Assembly (NCBI RefSeq): GCF_008124605.1
Contig: NZ_VRYN01000002.1
Coordinates: 248,001-312,000, forward strand
DNA length: 64,000 nucleotides
Direction: 5' to 3'
DNA from: Halobacterium salinarum DSM 3754
GTDB taxonomy: Archaea > Halobacteriota > Halobacteria > Halobacteriales > Halobacteriaceae
Numbering within the stretch: the stretch's first letter is position 1; each line of letters starts with the position of its first letter. The notes below the pieces were generated by a model that saw only the letters and a list, made by a program, of their open reading frames with translations, did not search any database and was not told the origin of the DNA. Shown here one piece after another: positions 8,351-17,745 of this stretch. A program made the translations under genes and the position numbers.

Positions 8351-8920
8351 ATGCACACGCGGGACGCCAAAAACCACGAGGAGGTGTGGTTGCTCGACCG
8401 GCTCGACGACTACGGCTTCGAGGACCCGGCGTTCCGATCCCGGGACTACGTGCTGGCAGTCGACGAGGCGACGAACGAGCGTGCGGGGTTCGCGCGCTTC
8501 CGCGTGCACACACCGGACGACACCGCGCGGGTCTGTGAGTTCACGAACATCGGCGTGCTCGACGACTGGCGGGGGCGAGGCGTGGGGGCCCATCTGCTCG
8601 CATACCTCGTCGCGGACGCCCGCGAGCAGGGGATCGAGGAGGCGTACGCGCTGACCGACGAGCCGGCGTACCTCGACCAGTTCGGCTTCGAGCGCGTCGA
8701 CGAAGCCGAGCTACCGCCGCCGCTGGGCGACCGGCTGGCCGCGACCCGGGAGTCCCAGCCCGACGCCGAGGCGCTGTGCGTGGCGTTCGACGCGTTCGAG
8801 GTGCCCGAGCGGCTCCAGCGGCGCTTCGCCGGCGACGACGGCAGCGACGACGCCGACGCAGGCGAGGACTTCGGCATCGACTCCGACACCGCGACGTACA
8901 AGTACGACACCGGTGGGTGA
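8351..8920 (+). CDS. GNAT-family N-acetyltransferase with acidic C-terminal tail
   Basis: This is a 189-residue GNAT protein. Motif A is clear ([27 protein letters not shown], with RGRGVGA as the acetyl-CoA loop), followed by [21 protein letters not shown]. The segment [10 protein letters not shown] resembles amino-acid N-acetyltransferases. After about residue 150 the protein ends in a very acidic extension ([18 protein letters not shown]) that is probably disordered. ATG 8351 lies about 26 bp after a GCTTTTGAC box, so it is likely leaderless. The substrate is unknown. Confidence 0.85.
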   Translation: MHTRDAKNHEEVWLLDRLDDYGFEDPAFRSRDYVLAVDEATNERAGFARFRVHTPDDTARVCEFTNIGVLDDWRGRGVGAHLLAYLVADAREQGIEEAYALTDEPAYLDQFGFERVDEAELPPPLGDRLAATRESQPDAEALCVAFDAFEVPERLQRRFAGDDGSDDADAGEDFGIDSDTATYKYDTGG

Positions 8921-9014
8921 CGGCGGCACAGCCCACAAGAGACGCCCCAGCACGCTGCGACCGCCGGGACGTGACCGACTCGCCGGGCTCGCGTGCTGTC
9001 CCGTGGCGCTCCAG

Positions 9015-9305
9015 TTCACCGTCGCTGGCGTGTTCGACGGCAGCAGCTTCCCCGCCATGCTCGTTGGCCGGCCGCCGACCCGGCGTTTCGCGGCTGACCC
9101 GCCGGGGCGCGACCGCGACGGCTACCGCGAGGACGTCTACGACGCGGTCGCCGAGCAGGTCGCGCGCTACAATTCCGACGCGCCCGTCGTGCTGGGCCTC
9201 GACTGGGGGCACACCAACCCCGTCGCGCCGCTCCCGCTCGGTCGCGAAGTCACTGTCGACCCCGGAGCGCAGCGGGTCGTCGTCCGGGAGGAACGTACAA
9301 GGATT
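9015..9305 (+). pseudogene. Remnant of an LD-carboxypeptidase/MccF-like S66 peptidase (C-terminal part)
   Basis: Between two intact genes this stretch, read in plus frame with 9333, keeps about 95 residues that match the C-terminal domain of S66 peptidases. It contains [12 protein letters not shown] (the GxxxGRP segment), then [18 protein letters not shown] and [10 protein letters not shown]. The GHT histidine corresponds to the family's catalytic His. The N-terminal domain with the catalytic Ser is absent, there is no credible start, and there is no stop: the frame runs directly into methylmalonyl-CoA mutase. The promoter of that gene (GGATTAAGAC at 9301-9310) lies at the end of the fragment. 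I read it as a decayed gene overprinted by a promoter. Confidence 0.65.
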
Positions 9306-9332
9306 AAGACGGCGTCCGCCGTCCGTCGGGGT

Positions 9333-11018
<1,686 letters not shown>

Positions 11019-11071
11019 GGACGCCGCCACCACCACCGTGAGTTTTCCCGCTGGCCGCCGACCGTGGCGGT

Positions 11072-12022
11072 ATGAGCAGCGATGACGCGTGGACGGCGGC
11101 AGCGCTCCCCGATCAGTCCGGCCGGCGGGTGGTGGTGACGGGCGCGAACAGCGGCCTCGGCTTCGAGGCCACGCGGGCGTTCGCTCGGGCTGGCGCGCAC
11201 GTCGTCATGGCGTGCCGGAGCACCGAACGCGGCGAGGACGCCCGCGACGACATCGTGGCAGAGCTCCCGGGGGCGTCGCTGACAGTGCACGAGCTCGATC
11301 TCGCGGCGCTTGATTCGGTGGCGGCGTTCGCCGACTGGTTCACCGCGGAGTTCGACAGCCTGCACGTGCTCGCGAACAACGCCGGGGTGATGGCGATCCC
11401 GCGCTCGGAGACCGCCGACGGCTTCGAGACGCAGTTCGGCGTCAACCACCTGGGGCACGTCGCGCTCACCGCCGGGTTACTGGGCGTGCTCCGGCGGACC
11501 AGCGGCGAGACGCGCGTGGTCACGCAGTCGTCGGGCGCACACCGGCGCGGCCGGATCGACTTCGAGGACCTCCAGCACGAGGCCGAGTACGGCAAGTGGG
11601 AGGCCTACAGCCAGTCGAAGCTCGCGAACCTCCTGTTCGCGTACGAACTCGACCGGCGGCTGCGGGCGGCGTCGGCGAGCGTGACGAGCGTTGCCTGCCA
11701 TCCGGGGTACGCCGCGACGAACCTCCAACTCCGCGGTCCGCAGGCGGCGGGGTCGCGGCTGCGGCTGCTCGCGATGCGGGCCGCGAACGCGCTCGTCGGC
11801 CAGAGCGCCGAGCAGGGCGCGTGGCCGCTGCTGTACGCCGCGACTAACCCGAGCATCGACGGCGGTGAGTACATCGGACCCGGCGGCGTCCTGAACATGC
11901 GCGGTCACCCCGAGCGCCAGCAGCCGAGCGCCCGGTCGCGCGACGAGGACACCGCGCGCCGCCTCTGGACGGTCTCCGCGGACCGCACCGGCGTCGACTT
12001 CGACCTGCCGGACCCCGCGTAG
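11072..12022 (+). CDS. Short-chain dehydrogenase/reductase (retinol dehydrogenase-like)
   Basis: This 316-residue SDR oxidoreductase has the nucleotide-binding motif TGANSGLGFEAT near residue 25, the structural NNAG motif (HVLANNAGVMAIP), and the catalytic YxxxK as YSQSK (WEAYSQSKLANLLFAYEL) preceded by the conserved serine in VTQSSGAH. The ACRS residues after the second strand suggest NADP preference. It belongs to the retinol dehydrogenase/WW-domain oxidoreductase-like group, but the substrate is not predictable. It lies between mcmA and the epimerase without overlap, with its own TTTT box about 27 bp before ATG 11072. Its link to methylmalonyl-CoA metabolism is only positional. Confidence 0.92.
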   Translation: MSSDDAWTAAALPDQSGRRVVVTGANSGLGFEATRAFARAGAHVVMACRSTERGEDARDDIVAELPGASLTVHELDLAALDSVAAFADWFTAEFDSLHVLANNAGVMAIPRSETADGFETQFGVNHLGHVALTAGLLGVLRRTSGETRVVTQSSGAHRRGRIDFEDLQHEAEYGKWEAYSQSKLANLLFAYELDRRLRAASASVTSVACHPGYAATNLQLRGPQAAGSRLRLLAMRAANALVGQSAEQGAWPLLYAATNPSIDGGEYIGPGGVLNMRGHPERQQPSARSRDEDTARRLWTVSADRTGVDFDLPDPA

Positions 12023-12060
12023 TCGGTGGCTTGATGAGTGCCCGCGGGCCACCTGCGAGT

Positions 12061-12450
12061 ATGCACGTGGACCACGTCGGCGTCGCCACCGAGGACGCCG
12101 CGGACCTGGGCGAACTGTACACGGCGCTGCTGGGCGCGCCGGTCGCGCACGAGGAGGTCTTCGACGGACTGCACACGGTTTTCCTCGATCTCGGGGGGGA
12201 CGGCTACGTCGAACTCCTCGAACCCGTCGACGAGGACACGACCGTCGGCCGGTATCTGCAGCGCACCGGCGGCGGCATCCATCACGTCGCGTTCGCCACC
12301 GACGACATCGAGGCCGCGCTGGAGACCGCCCGCGACGCGGGCGTCGACCGCATCGACGAGGAGCCGCGGGCCGGGGCCTGGGGCCACGACGTGGCCTTCC
12401 TACACCCCAAGGACACCGGCGGCGCGCTCATCGAGTTCGTCGAGCACTGA
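12061..12450 (+). CDS. mce: Methylmalonyl-CoA epimerase
   Basis: This 129-residue VOC-fold protein fits methylmalonyl-CoA epimerase, which interconverts the 2S and 2R epimers so that propionyl-CoA carboxylase product can enter the mutase. It begins MHVDHVGVATED with the first metal-ligand histidine, continues with VELLEPVDEDTTVGRYLQ, and has the diagnostic GGGIHHVAFATDDIE followed by FLHPKDTGGALIEFVEH (metal ligands His and Glu). The length matches the family. ATG 12061 gives the normal N-terminus. It lies about 1 kb after mcmA, separated by an SDR gene. Confidence 0.94.
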   Translation: MHVDHVGVATEDAADLGELYTALLGAPVAHEEVFDGLHTVFLDLGGDGYVELLEPVDEDTTVGRYLQRTGGGIHHVAFATDDIEAALETARDAGVDRIDEEPRAGAWGHDVAFLHPKDTGGALIEFVEH

Positions 12451-12454
12451 CCGG

Positions 12455-13033
12455 TCAGTGCTCGCTCACTGCGTCCCGTTGCTGGACGTCGGGGTCGGTG
12501 ACGAATCCGGCGGCGTTGGCCGGCGGGTCGTCGAACCACGCCACTTCGAGGATCTCTTCGTCGGCGTCGTCCCAGCGGTCAGGGTACCGGCCAGCGTCTC
12601 CGCCGGTGTACGTCGCCGTGAAGAACACCGACAGCAGGTAGCCGCGGCGCTCGGGGTCCTCGCGGTGGACGAACCGGCGGCGCTTGGCCTGCCAGACGCC
12701 CGTGAGTTCGCACTCGACGCCGGCCTCCTCCCAGACTTCCCGGACCGCCGTCTCCGCGAACGTCTCCCCGGGTTCGTGGCCGCCACCCGGGAGCACCCAC
12801 TTCTCGGGGTCCCCAGGATGTCGAATGAGCAGGACGCGGCCGTCGGTGTCGGTCACGCGTGCGCCCGCACTGCCGCGACCACCGGCCGCGACGAGTTCGC
12901 GCCCGTGTGCGAACAGCGCCGGGTCGTTCTCGACAGTCTCGGTGTGGCACGGGAACGGGCCGTGGGCGTCGCGGAGGCGGTCGAGTCGCTGGTCGACCGC
13001 GCGCCGACTCCTGACGCTGATTGGTGTCGACAC
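12455..13033 (-). CDS. NUDIX hydrolase
   Basis: This 192-residue protein carries a complete NUDIX box, [24 protein letters not shown], and so should hydrolyse a nucleoside diphosphate linked to another moiety. An N-terminal extension of about 60 residues (with [16 protein letters not shown]) precedes the core. After the box come [25 protein letters not shown] and [14 protein letters not shown]. The start is set at GTG 13033, 14 bp after the stop of the upstream flavin reductase-like gene, making an operon; an internal start is possible. Its stop is 4 bp from the convergent epimerase stop. The substrate is unknown. Confidence 0.85.
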   Translation of the reverse strand: MSTPISVRSRRAVDQRLDRLRDAHGPFPCHTETVENDPALFAHGRELVAAGGRGSAGARVTDTDGRVLLIRHPGDPEKWVLPGGGHEPGETFAETAVREVWEEAGVECELTGVWQAKRRRFVHREDPERRGYLLSVFFTATYTGGDAGRYPDRWDDADEEILEVAWFDDPPANAAGFVTDPDVQQRDAVSEH

Positions 13034-13047
13034 GGCAGCCCCTCGGT

Positions 13048-13692
13048 TCACGGCTCGGGGCCGAAGCTCTCGACTTTCACGGCGTCGGTGTCGAAGCCTT
13101 CTGCCTCCAGCGCGTCGGTGGCGGCACCGCAGAACGCCGCAAAGCCGTAGACGAACGCGGCCTGATCGGACGCATCGGCCAGCGTCGCGACGGCGTCCTC
13201 GAACGCGTCGGTGACGACGAGCACGTCCGCGCCCGCGTCCGAAAGCGCGGCGAGCCGGGGTTCGTGGACGGGGGCCTCGTCCTGATAGACGAGCGCGACC
13301 TCGGCACCGGCGTCCATCGCTCGCTCGGCGATGGCGACGGCGGGGCCGACGCCCGGACCGCCCGCGAGCAGCAACACGGAGGGCTCGCCCTGGTAGTAGT
13401 CCTCGCCGAACGGGCCTTCGACAGTGACCTCGTCGCCGGGGTCGCGGCCCGCGAGCCACGGGCCGAGCACGCCGTCGGGAGCCACGTCGACGGTGACCTC
13501 GAAGGTGTCGGCCACGGTCGGCGATGACAGCGTGTAGTATCGCCCCTCCGTTTCGCCGTCCTCGAACTCGCGGACGACGCGCACGAACTGTCCGGGTTCG
13601 GCGGTGAACCCTGCCGGGGTTTCGAACGTGACTGCGATGGCGTCCGGGCCGACGTCGTCGACCGCCTGCACTGTGACCGGGGTTTCGTCCAT
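13048..13692 (-). CDS. FAD/NAD(P)-binding oxidoreductase (ferredoxin-NADP reductase-like)
   Basis: This 214-residue protein has an FNR-type flavin domain with the FAD motif RYYTLSSPT (R-x-Y-[ST]) and PGQFVRVV upstream, then an NAD(P)-binding half with [20 protein letters not shown]. It ends in a [13 protein letters not shown] segment with a cysteine at the position typical of FNR-like proteins (C-G). No iron-sulfur or other electron-transfer domain is attached, so it would pass electrons between NAD(P)H and an unknown partner such as ferredoxin. ATG 13692 is chosen over an upstream in-frame ATG because [12 protein letters not shown] begins the first strand. It is probably co-transcribed with the following NUDIX gene. 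Confidence 0.85.
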   Translation of the reverse strand: MDETPVTVQAVDDVGPDAIAVTFETPAGFTAEPGQFVRVVREFEDGETEGRYYTLSSPTVADTFEVTVDVAPDGVLGPWLAGRDPGDEVTVEGPFGEDYYQGEPSVLLLAGGPGVGPAVAIAERAMDAGAEVALVYQDEAPVHEPRLAALSDAGADVLVVTDAFEDAVATLADASDQAAFVYGFAAFCGAATDALEAEGFDTDAVKVESFGPEP

Positions 13693-13940
13693 ACGTGTGT
13701 CTGGTGGGCCACTCACCTAACCCGTTCGTTTCGGGACACCGACAGTCGGCCGCCAGATGTCACACCAGCAACTTCCGGGGTTCACGGTTCGGCGTCACAC
13801 ACCACGTGGTCGTACACGCCTGTGGGACCCGAGCACACGTACGTCCAGTTTCGCGATGCGTGCCAGCGGGTCCGTTGCATTCCAGCCGGGAGACGCCTTC
13901 AGAAGCCTTTTTGCTGGCGGCCCGGGTAGCCCGTAACGAC

Positions 13941-15689
13941 ATGCACGACGACCTGAACTGGGCCATCGGCGGGGAGGCCGGCGATGGAATCGCGTCCACC
14001 GGCAAGATCTTTGCGCAGGCGCTGTCGCGCGCCGGCCGGCACGTGTTCACCTCGAAGGACTTCGCATCACGAATCCGAGGTGGGTACACTGCCTACAAGG
14101 TCCGTACGTCGGTCGACCAAGTACAGAGTGTAGTCGACCGCCTCGACATCCTCATCGCGCTCACCGAACGCACCGTCGACGAGAACCTCGATGAGCTGCA
14201 CGCGGACTCCATCATCATCTACGACGGCGACCGCACCGAGTTCGCCGACTTCGAATCCCCCGCGGAAGTCACCGGGCTCGACATCCCGCTGAAGGACCTC
14301 GCCGAGGACGCCGGCGGCGCGATCATGCGGAACATCGTCGCCCTGGGCGCGGTCTGTGCGGTCGCGGACTTCCCCATCGAGAACCTCGACGAATCCCTCG
14401 AAAAGCGGTTCAGCGGGAAGGGCGAACAGATCATCGAGAACAACAAGCAGGCGGCCCGCCTGGGTGCCGAGTACGTCGCCGAGGAGTTCGAGGACGTCAC
14501 GCTCCCCTACGAGCTGGAGACCACCGACGAGGACTACGTCCTCCTGAACGGCGACGAGGCGATCGGCATGGGCGCAATCGCGGCCGGCTGCCGGTTCTAC
14601 GCCGGCTACCCCATCACCCCGGCGACGGACGTCATGGAGTACCTCACGGGCCGCATCGAGCAGTTCGGCGGCCACGTCGTCCAGGCCGAGGACGAACTCG
14701 CGGCGATCAACCTCGCGCTGGGTGCGGCGCGCGCCGGCGCGCGATCGATGACCGCGACCTCCGGGCCGGGCATCGACCTGATGAGCGAGACGTTCGGCCT
14801 GGTCGCCACCAGTGAGACGCCGCTGGTGATCGCGAACGTGATGCGGTCGGGCCCCTCGACGGGGATGCCGACCAAGCAAGAACAGGGCGACCTGAACATG
14901 ATGCTGAAAGGCGGCCACGGCGAGATCCCGCGGTTCGTCGTCGCGCCCACGTCGGTCGCGGAGTGCTTCCACAAGACCGTCGAGGCGTTCAACCTCGCGG
15001 AGAAATACCAGCTCCCCGTCTACGTCACCGCGGACCTCTCGATGGCGGTCACCGAGCGCACGTATCCGCCCGAGGAGTTCGACATGGACGCGGTCGAGAT
15101 CGAGCGCGGGAAGCTCGTCGACGAGGACGAGATCTCCGCGTGGCAAAACGACACCGAGCAGTTCCGACCCCACGCCGACACCGCCGACGGCATCAGCCCG
15201 CGCGCCGTGCCGGGCACCGAGGGCGGCGTTCACATGTCCACGGGCCTGGAGCACGACGAACTCGGTCGCCGCACCGAAGACACGGACGTGCGCGTCGACC
15301 AGGTCGACAAGCGCTACCGGAAAGTCGACACCGCCCGCGAGCGCGAGCAGTTCGACTACCGCGAGTTCGGCGACAGCGACGCCGACAACCTCGTGGTCTC
15401 GTGGGGGTCGAACGAGGGCACCATCGTCGAAGCCCTGGAGTACCTCGACGGCGACGACGACCCCGACATCCGCGTGGTGTCGGTGCCGTACATCTACCCG
15501 CGGCCCGACCTCACCGACGAGGTCGAAGCCGCCGACGACGTCGTCGTTGTCGAAGCCAACGCCACCGGCCAGTTCGCCGACGTGATCGAGCACGACGTGC
15601 TCGAGCGCGTCACACGCATCAACAACTACACCGGCGTCGATTTCAAAGCGGACGAACTCGCCGCCGAAATCACGGAGTCCCTCGCATGA
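13941..15689 (+). CDS. korA: 2-oxoacid:ferredoxin oxidoreductase, fused gamma/alpha subunit
   Basis: This 582-residue protein joins a gamma-type domain (about 1-190, starting NWAIGGEAGDGIASTGKIFAQ with FASRIRGGYTAYKVR) to an alpha-type pyrimidine-binding domain (about 200-560, LNGDEAIGMGAIAAGCRFYAGYPITPATD, TATSGPGIDLMSE). With the next gene it forms the two-subunit, CoA-dependent oxidative decarboxylase that reduces ferredoxin. This is the haloarchaeal form replacing NAD-linked dehydrogenases. Haloarchaea have two such pairs, for pyruvate and for 2-oxoglutarate; I assign the 2-oxoglutarate one from remembered gene order, which is tentative. ATG 13941 follows a TTTTTG box by about 27 bp. The stop overlaps korB as ATGA. 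Confidence 0.9.
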   Translation: MHDDLNWAIGGEAGDGIASTGKIFAQALSRAGRHVFTSKDFASRIRGGYTAYKVRTSVDQVQSVVDRLDILIALTERTVDENLDELHADSIIIYDGDRTEFADFESPAEVTGLDIPLKDLAEDAGGAIMRNIVALGAVCAVADFPIENLDESLEKRFSGKGEQIIENNKQAARLGAEYVAEEFEDVTLPYELETTDEDYVLLNGDEAIGMGAIAAGCRFYAGYPITPATDVMEYLTGRIEQFGGHVVQAEDELAAINLALGAARAGARSMTATSGPGIDLMSETFGLVATSETPLVIANVMRSGPSTGMPTKQEQGDLNMMLKGGHGEIPRFVVAPTSVAECFHKTVEAFNLAEKYQLPVYVTADLSMAVTERTYPPEEFDMDAVEIERGKLVDEDEISAWQNDTEQFRPHADTADGISPRAVPGTEGGVHMSTGLEHDELGRRTEDTDVRVDQVDKRYRKVDTAREREQFDYREFGDSDADNLVVSWGSNEGTIVEALEYLDGDDDPDIRVVSVPYIYPRPDLTDEVEAADDVVVVEANATGQFADVIEHDVLERVTRINNYTGVDFKADELAAEITESLA

Positions 15690-16555
15690 GCTCAGAGAAC
15701 GTTCGATTCACCGACTTCAAGTCAGACAAGCAGCCGACGTGGTGTCCGGGATGCGGTGACTTCGGCACCATGAACGGCATGATGAAAGCGCTCGCGGAAA
15801 CCGGCAACAGCCCCGACGACACGTTCGTCGTCGCGGGCATCGGGTGCTCGGGGAAGATCGGCACGTACATGCGGTCGTACGCGCTCCACGGCGTGCACGG
15901 ACGCGCGCTCCCCGTCGGCACCGGCGTGAAGCTCGCGAACCCGGACCTCGAAGTGATGGTGGCGGGCGGCGACGGCGACGGCTACTCGATCGGTGCCGGC
16001 CACTTCATCCACGCCGTCCGGCGGAACGTCGACATCACGTACGTCGTGATGGACAACCGCATCTACGGGCTGACCAAGGGCCAGGCGTCCCCGACCAGCC
16101 GGTCGGACTTCGAGACGTCGACCTCGCCGGACGGCCCGAAGCAGCCGCCGGTGAACCCGCTGGCACTGGCGATGGCTGCGGGCGGCAGCTTCATCGCACA
16201 GAGCTTCTCCTCGGACGCGCTGCGTCACCAGGAGATCGTCCAGGAGGCCATCGAACACGACGGGTTCAGCCTCGTCAACACGTTCTCCCCGTGTGTCACG
16301 TTCAACGACGTCGACACCTACGACTACTTCCGGGACAGCCTCGTGGACCTCAGCGAGGACGACGACTACGACCGCCACGACTACGACCAGGCCAAAGACG
16401 CCATCCTCGACGCCGGCAAGGAGTACCTCGGCGTGCTCTACCAGGACGAGGACTCGACGCCGTACAGCGAGGCCCACGGCGTCACCGAGAACATGGCCGA
16501 ACTCCCGGACGGCGCGCCCGACGGCGCCACCGATCTCGTCCGCGAGTTCTACTAG
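15686..16555 (+). CDS. korB: 2-oxoacid:ferredoxin oxidoreductase, beta subunit
   Basis: This 289-residue thiamine-diphosphate-binding beta subunit has the CPGCGDFG motif near residue 20 with two cysteines of the iron-sulfur cluster. GIGCSGKIGTYM and the ThDP/Mg motif GGDGDGYSIGAGHF..VMDNRIYGLTKGQ, with GDGDG around residue 94, follow. A further conserved cysteine lies at FSPCVTFND. It overlaps korA by four bases (ATGA), so the two subunits are translationally coupled. The substrate (2-oxoglutarate or pyruvate) is not decidable from this sequence alone; korB is tentative. A GC hairpin lies 14 bp after the stop. Confidence 0.92.
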   Translation: MSSENVRFTDFKSDKQPTWCPGCGDFGTMNGMMKALAETGNSPDDTFVVAGIGCSGKIGTYMRSYALHGVHGRALPVGTGVKLANPDLEVMVAGGDGDGYSIGAGHFIHAVRRNVDITYVVMDNRIYGLTKGQASPTSRSDFETSTSPDGPKQPPVNPLALAMAAGGSFIAQSFSSDALRHQEIVQEAIEHDGFSLVNTFSPCVTFNDVDTYDYFRDSLVDLSEDDDYDRHDYDQAKDAILDAGKEYLGVLYQDEDSTPYSEAHGVTENMAELPDGAPDGATDLVREFY

Positions 16556-16568
16556 TCCCGATTTACTT

Positions 16569-16587
16569 CGCCGGATCGCCTCCGGCG
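16569..16587 (+). terminator. GC-rich hairpin after korB
   Basis: CGCCGGA (16569-16575) and TCCGGCG (16581-16587) form a perfect 7-bp inverted repeat with a 5-base loop, 14 bp downstream of the korB stop. No T-run follows, so it may stabilise the 3' end of the kor mRNA rather than terminate transcription by itself. Confidence 0.4.
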
Positions 16588-16940
16588 ACCTCTCCTCGCG
16601 AAACTGCGATAAGAACTCCCTGCTCGCTCCGTCCCGCCGCTCGTGGTGAACGGTGCGCTCATCCCGTTCGCGCGCCGATGCTTCGCCGACCGGCTCCCAC
16701 GTCTCAGTGCGTCAGTGGGACTTCCAGACCGGCCAGTAGCGGACTTGGAGCGCGTTCCGGAGGCTGTGGATCGGGTCGAGGCCGGCATCCGGACCATCGG
16801 CTGGTTCGAAGTGTTCGGCGAGGTGTCCGGGTGGCGTCACCGGCCGCTGTCGGTCGTCGACCGGTCGCACGTGCAGAGATCCACCGTGCAGGCACGAGGG
16901 CTGCCAGGGGCCCGCTGAGAGGAAACCTACAAGCCACCCG
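16588..16940. other. About 350 bp with no supportable gene
   Basis: The stretch between korB and the next operon carries short open frames on both strands (for example plus 16643-16918) but none has a recognisable protein pattern, a haloarchaeal acidic composition or a promoter. The composition is less biased at third positions than the flanking genes, which argues against coding. It may be decayed sequence or hold an untranslated RNA; I see no tRNA or IS signature. Confidence 0.5.
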
Positions 16941-16943
16941 GGA

Positions 16944-16959
16944 GTAAAGCACGCGTTAC
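16944..16959. promoter_or_regulatory. Inverted repeat GTAA-N8-TTAC at the DUF2178/XRE operon promoter
   Basis: GTAA (16944-16947) and TTAC (16956-16959) form an inverted repeat 11-26 bp before ATG 16970, overlapping the expected TATA position (GTAAAGC). The half-site resembles those before the ABC operon at 17630-17677, so it may be an autoregulatory site for the HTH protein at 17383. This is an inference from spacing and half-site identity. Confidence 0.4.
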
Positions 16960-16969
16960 GATCGTGTCT

Positions 16970-17386
16970 ATGAGCGACCGCGGGTCGACCGGGACGGGGC
17001 GACTGGCGAAGGTCCGGCGGTACCGGCGGCTGATGTACGCGTGCATCGGCGTCGGCGTCGGCGGGTTCATCGTTGCCGCGGAGTTCGACTACCCGCTGGC
17101 CGGACTCGTGGTGTACTGGGCGGGCATCCTCGGCTCCCTCGCAGTCTGGAAGGGGACCTCCGTCACGCTGTACGACGAGCGCGACCTCGACCTGGAGCGC
17201 CGGGCGAGCCTGCTCACACTCCAGATTGCGGGCGTCGTGGGTCTACTGGCGATGACCACGCACGTCGTCGTTGACCAGATGCCGTCGGTGGACGTGCCCG
17301 AGGAGTTCGTCGGTGGCTTCCTCACCATCTCGGCCCTGTTCATCGTCTACGGCGTCGTCTACACGGCCATTCGCTACCGACGATGA
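16970..17386 (+). CDS. Four-helix membrane protein, DUF2178-like
   Basis: This 138-residue integral membrane protein has about four transmembrane segments (near 24-42, 44-62, 80-98 and 110-132). Between the second and third lies a polar loop TSVTLYDERDLDLERRASLLT; the YDERD..LERRAS pattern is typical of the DUF2178 family. Such proteins are commonly paired with a small XRE regulator, exactly as here: the next gene overlaps by four bases (ATGA). The pair may form a membrane-linked sensor that sequesters or informs the regulator, but this is inference. I chose ATG 16970 over GTG 16964. Confidence 0.8.
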   Translation: MSDRGSTGTGRLAKVRRYRRLMYACIGVGVGGFIVAAEFDYPLAGLVVYWAGILGSLAVWKGTSVTLYDERDLDLERRASLLTLQIAGVVGLLAMTTHVVVDQMPSVDVPEEFVGGFLTISALFIVYGVVYTAIRYRR

Positions 17387-17583
17387 GAAACCACGTGCGC
17401 GAACGCCGCGGCGAGGCCGACTTGAGTCAGGCCGACCTCGCGGCCGCCGTCGGGGTCACTCGGCAGACCATCAACGCCATCGAGCGCGACCGCTACGACC
17501 CCAGCATCGAACTCGCGTTCAAGCTCGCGGACTTCTTCGACTGCCGGATCGAGGACCTCTTCGACCCCGAACTCGACGGGTAG
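17383..17583 (+). CDS. XRE-family HTH transcriptional regulator (YozG-like)
   Basis: This compact 66-residue protein is nearly all helix-turn-helix. The HTH covers about residues 13-40 (LSQADLAAAVGVTRQTINAIERDRYDP), followed by ELAFKLADFFDCRIEDLFDPE, the standard ending of this subfamily. It overlaps the DUF2178 gene by ATGA, so the two are co-translated. The neighbours suggest that it controls its own operon and the ABC exporter that starts 160 bp later; both have GTAA(A)/TTAC half-sites at the promoter. Confidence 0.92.
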   Translation: MRNHVRERRGEADLSQADLAAAVGVTRQTINAIERDRYDPSIELAFKLADFFDCRIEDLFDPELDG

Positions 17584-17629
17584 CGAAGGCGGCAGCGCTG
17601 CTCGGTGTTCTGTTCGGACCACCGACAGC

Positions 17630-17677
17630 TTTACCTTGGAGTGTAAAACATACTTTCCTGTAAACCTCGCTTTACAC
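17630..17677. promoter_or_regulatory. Operator array of four TTTAC/GTAAA half-sites before the ABC exporter operon
   Basis: Four half-sites are visible: TTTAC 17630-17634, GTAAA 17643-17647, GTAAA 17660-17664 and TTTAC 17671-17675. The first two make TTTAC-N8-GTAAA, the last two GTAAA-N6-TTTAC, and the outer pair GTGTAAA/TTTACAC (17641 and 17671) is a perfect 7-bp inverted repeat. The last half-site lies about 22 bp before ATG 17695, where the TATA box should be, so a bound protein would block transcription factor B/TBP access. Confidence 0.55.
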
Positions 17678-17694
17678 GCGAGTCGAGTCAATCC

Positions 17695-17745
17695 ATGTCC
17701 CCCACCGGCCTCGACACCACGACACCGACTGGAGACCGCCGATGA
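17695..17745 (+). CDS. 16-residue leader ORF before the ABC exporter genes
   Basis: A short frame MSPTGLDTTTPTGDRR starts 22-24 bp after the TTTACAC box, the position expected for a leaderless start, and ends with TGA that overlaps the ATG of the ABC ATPase (ATGA, 17742-17745). A GGAG at 17731-17734, seven bases before the ATPase ATG, provides a Shine-Dalgarno for reinitiation. The arrangement supports translation of the leader followed by coupled translation of the ATPase. The peptide itself may have no function. Confidence 0.5.
   Translation: MSPTGLDTTTPTGDRR

Noticed and set aside
13693-13940. In-frame N-terminal extension of korA
   Set aside because: The reading frame is open to 13695, but a promoter box lies 27 bp before ATG 13941 and the gamma domain begins immediately after that ATG.
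16643-16918. 91-codon open frame between korB and the DUF2178 operon
   Set aside because: No promoter, no similarity and a composition unlike haloarchaeal proteins; treated as non-coding.
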